Positions 14,661 to 15,250 of a stretch of 15,250 nt of DNA are shown piece after piece (the stretch's first letter is position 1; each line of letters starts with the position of its first letter). This DNA is from a bacterium (GTDB lineage: Bacteria > Verrucomicrobiota > Verrucomicrobiae > JAJYAR01). The notes below the pieces were generated by a model. It was not told where the DNA came from. It made no database searches and saw nothing but the letters and a program-made list of their open reading frames with translations. The DNA lies in contig JAJYAR010000021.1 of the NCBI GenBank assembly GCA_021779435.1, positions 1-15,250 on the forward strand, written 5' to 3'. A program made the position numbers and the translations under genes.

Positions 14661-15122
14661 TCACTCGCAGCGCGAGGCCGCGCAGACGCCGCGCCGCCGC
14701 GCCCACTCGGCGCCGAGCCGCTCCTGGTCGTCGAAGGTCAACTCGCGCGCCGCGATCCGGAAGATGATGGTCTCTTCTTTGTGGAAATGTTTGCGGGTTA
14801 TGGCGACGGTTTCGAGCAACAGCCGCCGGGCGTGGCCGGCATCGCGGCTGGCGATGACCGCGGAGAGGCCTTCGCCGATGACTTCATGGTCGGTCGCCGC
14901 GGCTTTGCCGTCGGGGGTTACGGGCGGCGGGGGAAGATATTTCTGGATTGCGGGGCGGAGTAACTCGTCTTCCAGGTCGGCGTGGCTACCGAGGGTGGAG
15001 CGCAGGCAATCGGCCTGGGCGTGGAGTTGTTCCAGGCCGGAGGCGCCGGCGGTATTCTCGATCATTGTCAGGAGCGGATACAGCGCTCCGTGCTCACCCA
15101 ACAGCGCGTGTAAGATTCGCAT
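14661..15122 (-). CDS. Hemerythrin-like (HHE) di-iron protein
   Basis: A 153-residue cytoplasmic protein with the ligand pattern of hemerythrin/HHE domains: H11 in 'LLGEH', H47-x3-E51 in 'SHADLEDELL', H79 in 'TDHEVI' and H112-x3-E116 in 'RKHFHKEET'. This gives the two H-x3-E pairs plus extra histidines needed for a carboxylate-bridged di-iron site in a four-helix bundle. Length and order fit the single-domain type. Such proteins bind O2, sense oxygen or nitric oxide, or help protect iron-sulfur centres; which applies here is unknown. GGGGAG lies 5-6 nt before the ATG. A -10-like TAAGAT (15146-15141) and a CRP/FNR-type palindrome at 15169-15182 lie upstream at plausible promoter spacing, suggesting regulated expression. 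The exported glycosidase gene follows 22 bp after the stop, with no obvious functional link. Confidence 0.88.
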   Translation of the reverse strand: MRILHALLGEHGALYPLLTMIENTAGASGLEQLHAQADCLRSTLGSHADLEDELLRPAIQKYLPPPPVTPDGKAAATDHEVIGEGLSAVIASRDAGHARRLLLETVAITRKHFHKEETIIFRIAARELTFDDQERLGAEWARRRGVCAASRCE

Positions 15123-15168
15123 CGTGTCTCCCCAAAGGCAATCTTACGGCCATCCGGGGCGGGGCTCA

Positions 15169-15182
15169 GTGACTTGTGTCAC
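15169..15182 (-). promoter_or_regulatory. CRP/FNR-family operator-like palindrome upstream of hemerythrin gene
   Basis: GTGAC-TTGT-GTCAC is a perfect inverted repeat and contains the exact CRP-type core GTGA-N6-TCAC. On the minus strand, TAAGAT (15146-15141; 4/6 to the -10 consensus) predicts a start near 15134, placing the palindrome centre (15175.5) at -41.5. That is the standard class II activator position for this family. The start was predicted, not observed, and the site could also serve a rightward gene beyond the window. Confidence 0.5.
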
Positions 15183-15250
15183 CCGAGACACGGCCAGCGG
15201 CGGGGGATTGTGGTTTAATGGCAAAGAAAAGGCGAATTGCGGCAACATGA

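Noticed and set aside
15218..15250. Ten-codon plus-strand frame (ATG to TGA) at the right edge
   Set aside because: It is too short to support. Another ATG at 15247 could begin a gene beyond the window, but no coding sequence is visible to judge it.
1..15250. tRNA, rRNA, riboswitch or prophage genes
   Set aside because: No cloverleaf-like segments, rRNA-conserved stretches, integrase or phage structural genes were recognised. This was a reading by eye, so a divergent tRNA or small RNA could be missed.

Overview
The window is high-GC bacterial DNA. Two lineage markers suggest Acidobacteriota, most likely the Solibacter/Bryobacter group. One is an 'ADOP' duplicated orphan permease (10151-12538). 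The other is an exported protein made of one TIGR03437-type domain (4568-5410), a domain family greatly expanded in Solibacter. The assignment rests on recognising these families, not on a search.

Positions 1-4549 look like part of an exopolysaccharide/O-antigen type locus. A minus-strand operon runs from 2062 leftwards: a short Wzz/YveK-like chain-length protein, an O-antigen ligase/polymerase-like membrane protein, and the start of a GT-B (GT4-like) glycosyltransferase cut by the window edge. The three genes are joined by two ATGA start/stop overlaps. Head to head with it, across only 38 bp, is a second ligase/polymerase-like protein with a C-terminal TPR-like region (2101-3888). Convergent with that gene is a small phosphoglycosyl transferase of the WcaJ/ExoY type (3896-4549). 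It would load the first sugar phosphate onto undecaprenyl phosphate. It sits 18 bp downstream of the TIGR03437 gene and may be co-transcribed with it. Together these supply lipid-linked initiation, sugar addition, polymerisation or ligation, and length control. No flippase is visible.

Positions 5411-9588 carry two plus-strand genes: NADP-type isocitrate dehydrogenase (icd, TCA cycle), then an exported GH38-type alpha-mannosidase-like enzyme, with a probable terminator between them. Positions 9589-10150 form a 562-bp gap with no convincing gene but several hairpins. The ADOP permease follows on the minus strand. Its start codon lies inside a perfect palindrome that also covers a -10-like hexamer. 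Positions 12555-13153 form an accessory-looking gap with a 31-bp-period tandem repeat that resembles an insertion-sequence end, plus an orphan membrane-protein-like ORF.

Positions 13154-15122 (minus) hold a hemerythrin-like gene followed, 22 bp on, by an exported clan-A glycoside hydrolase resembling GH39. A palindrome with the core GTGA-N6-TCAC lies upstream of the hemerythrin gene, at the spacing expected for a CRP/FNR-type activator.

No complete novel defence or mobile system was found. The observations most worth following are the two operator-like palindromes, the strand-composition flip inside the 2101-3888 gene, and the repeat/orphan-ORF region near 12750-13200.
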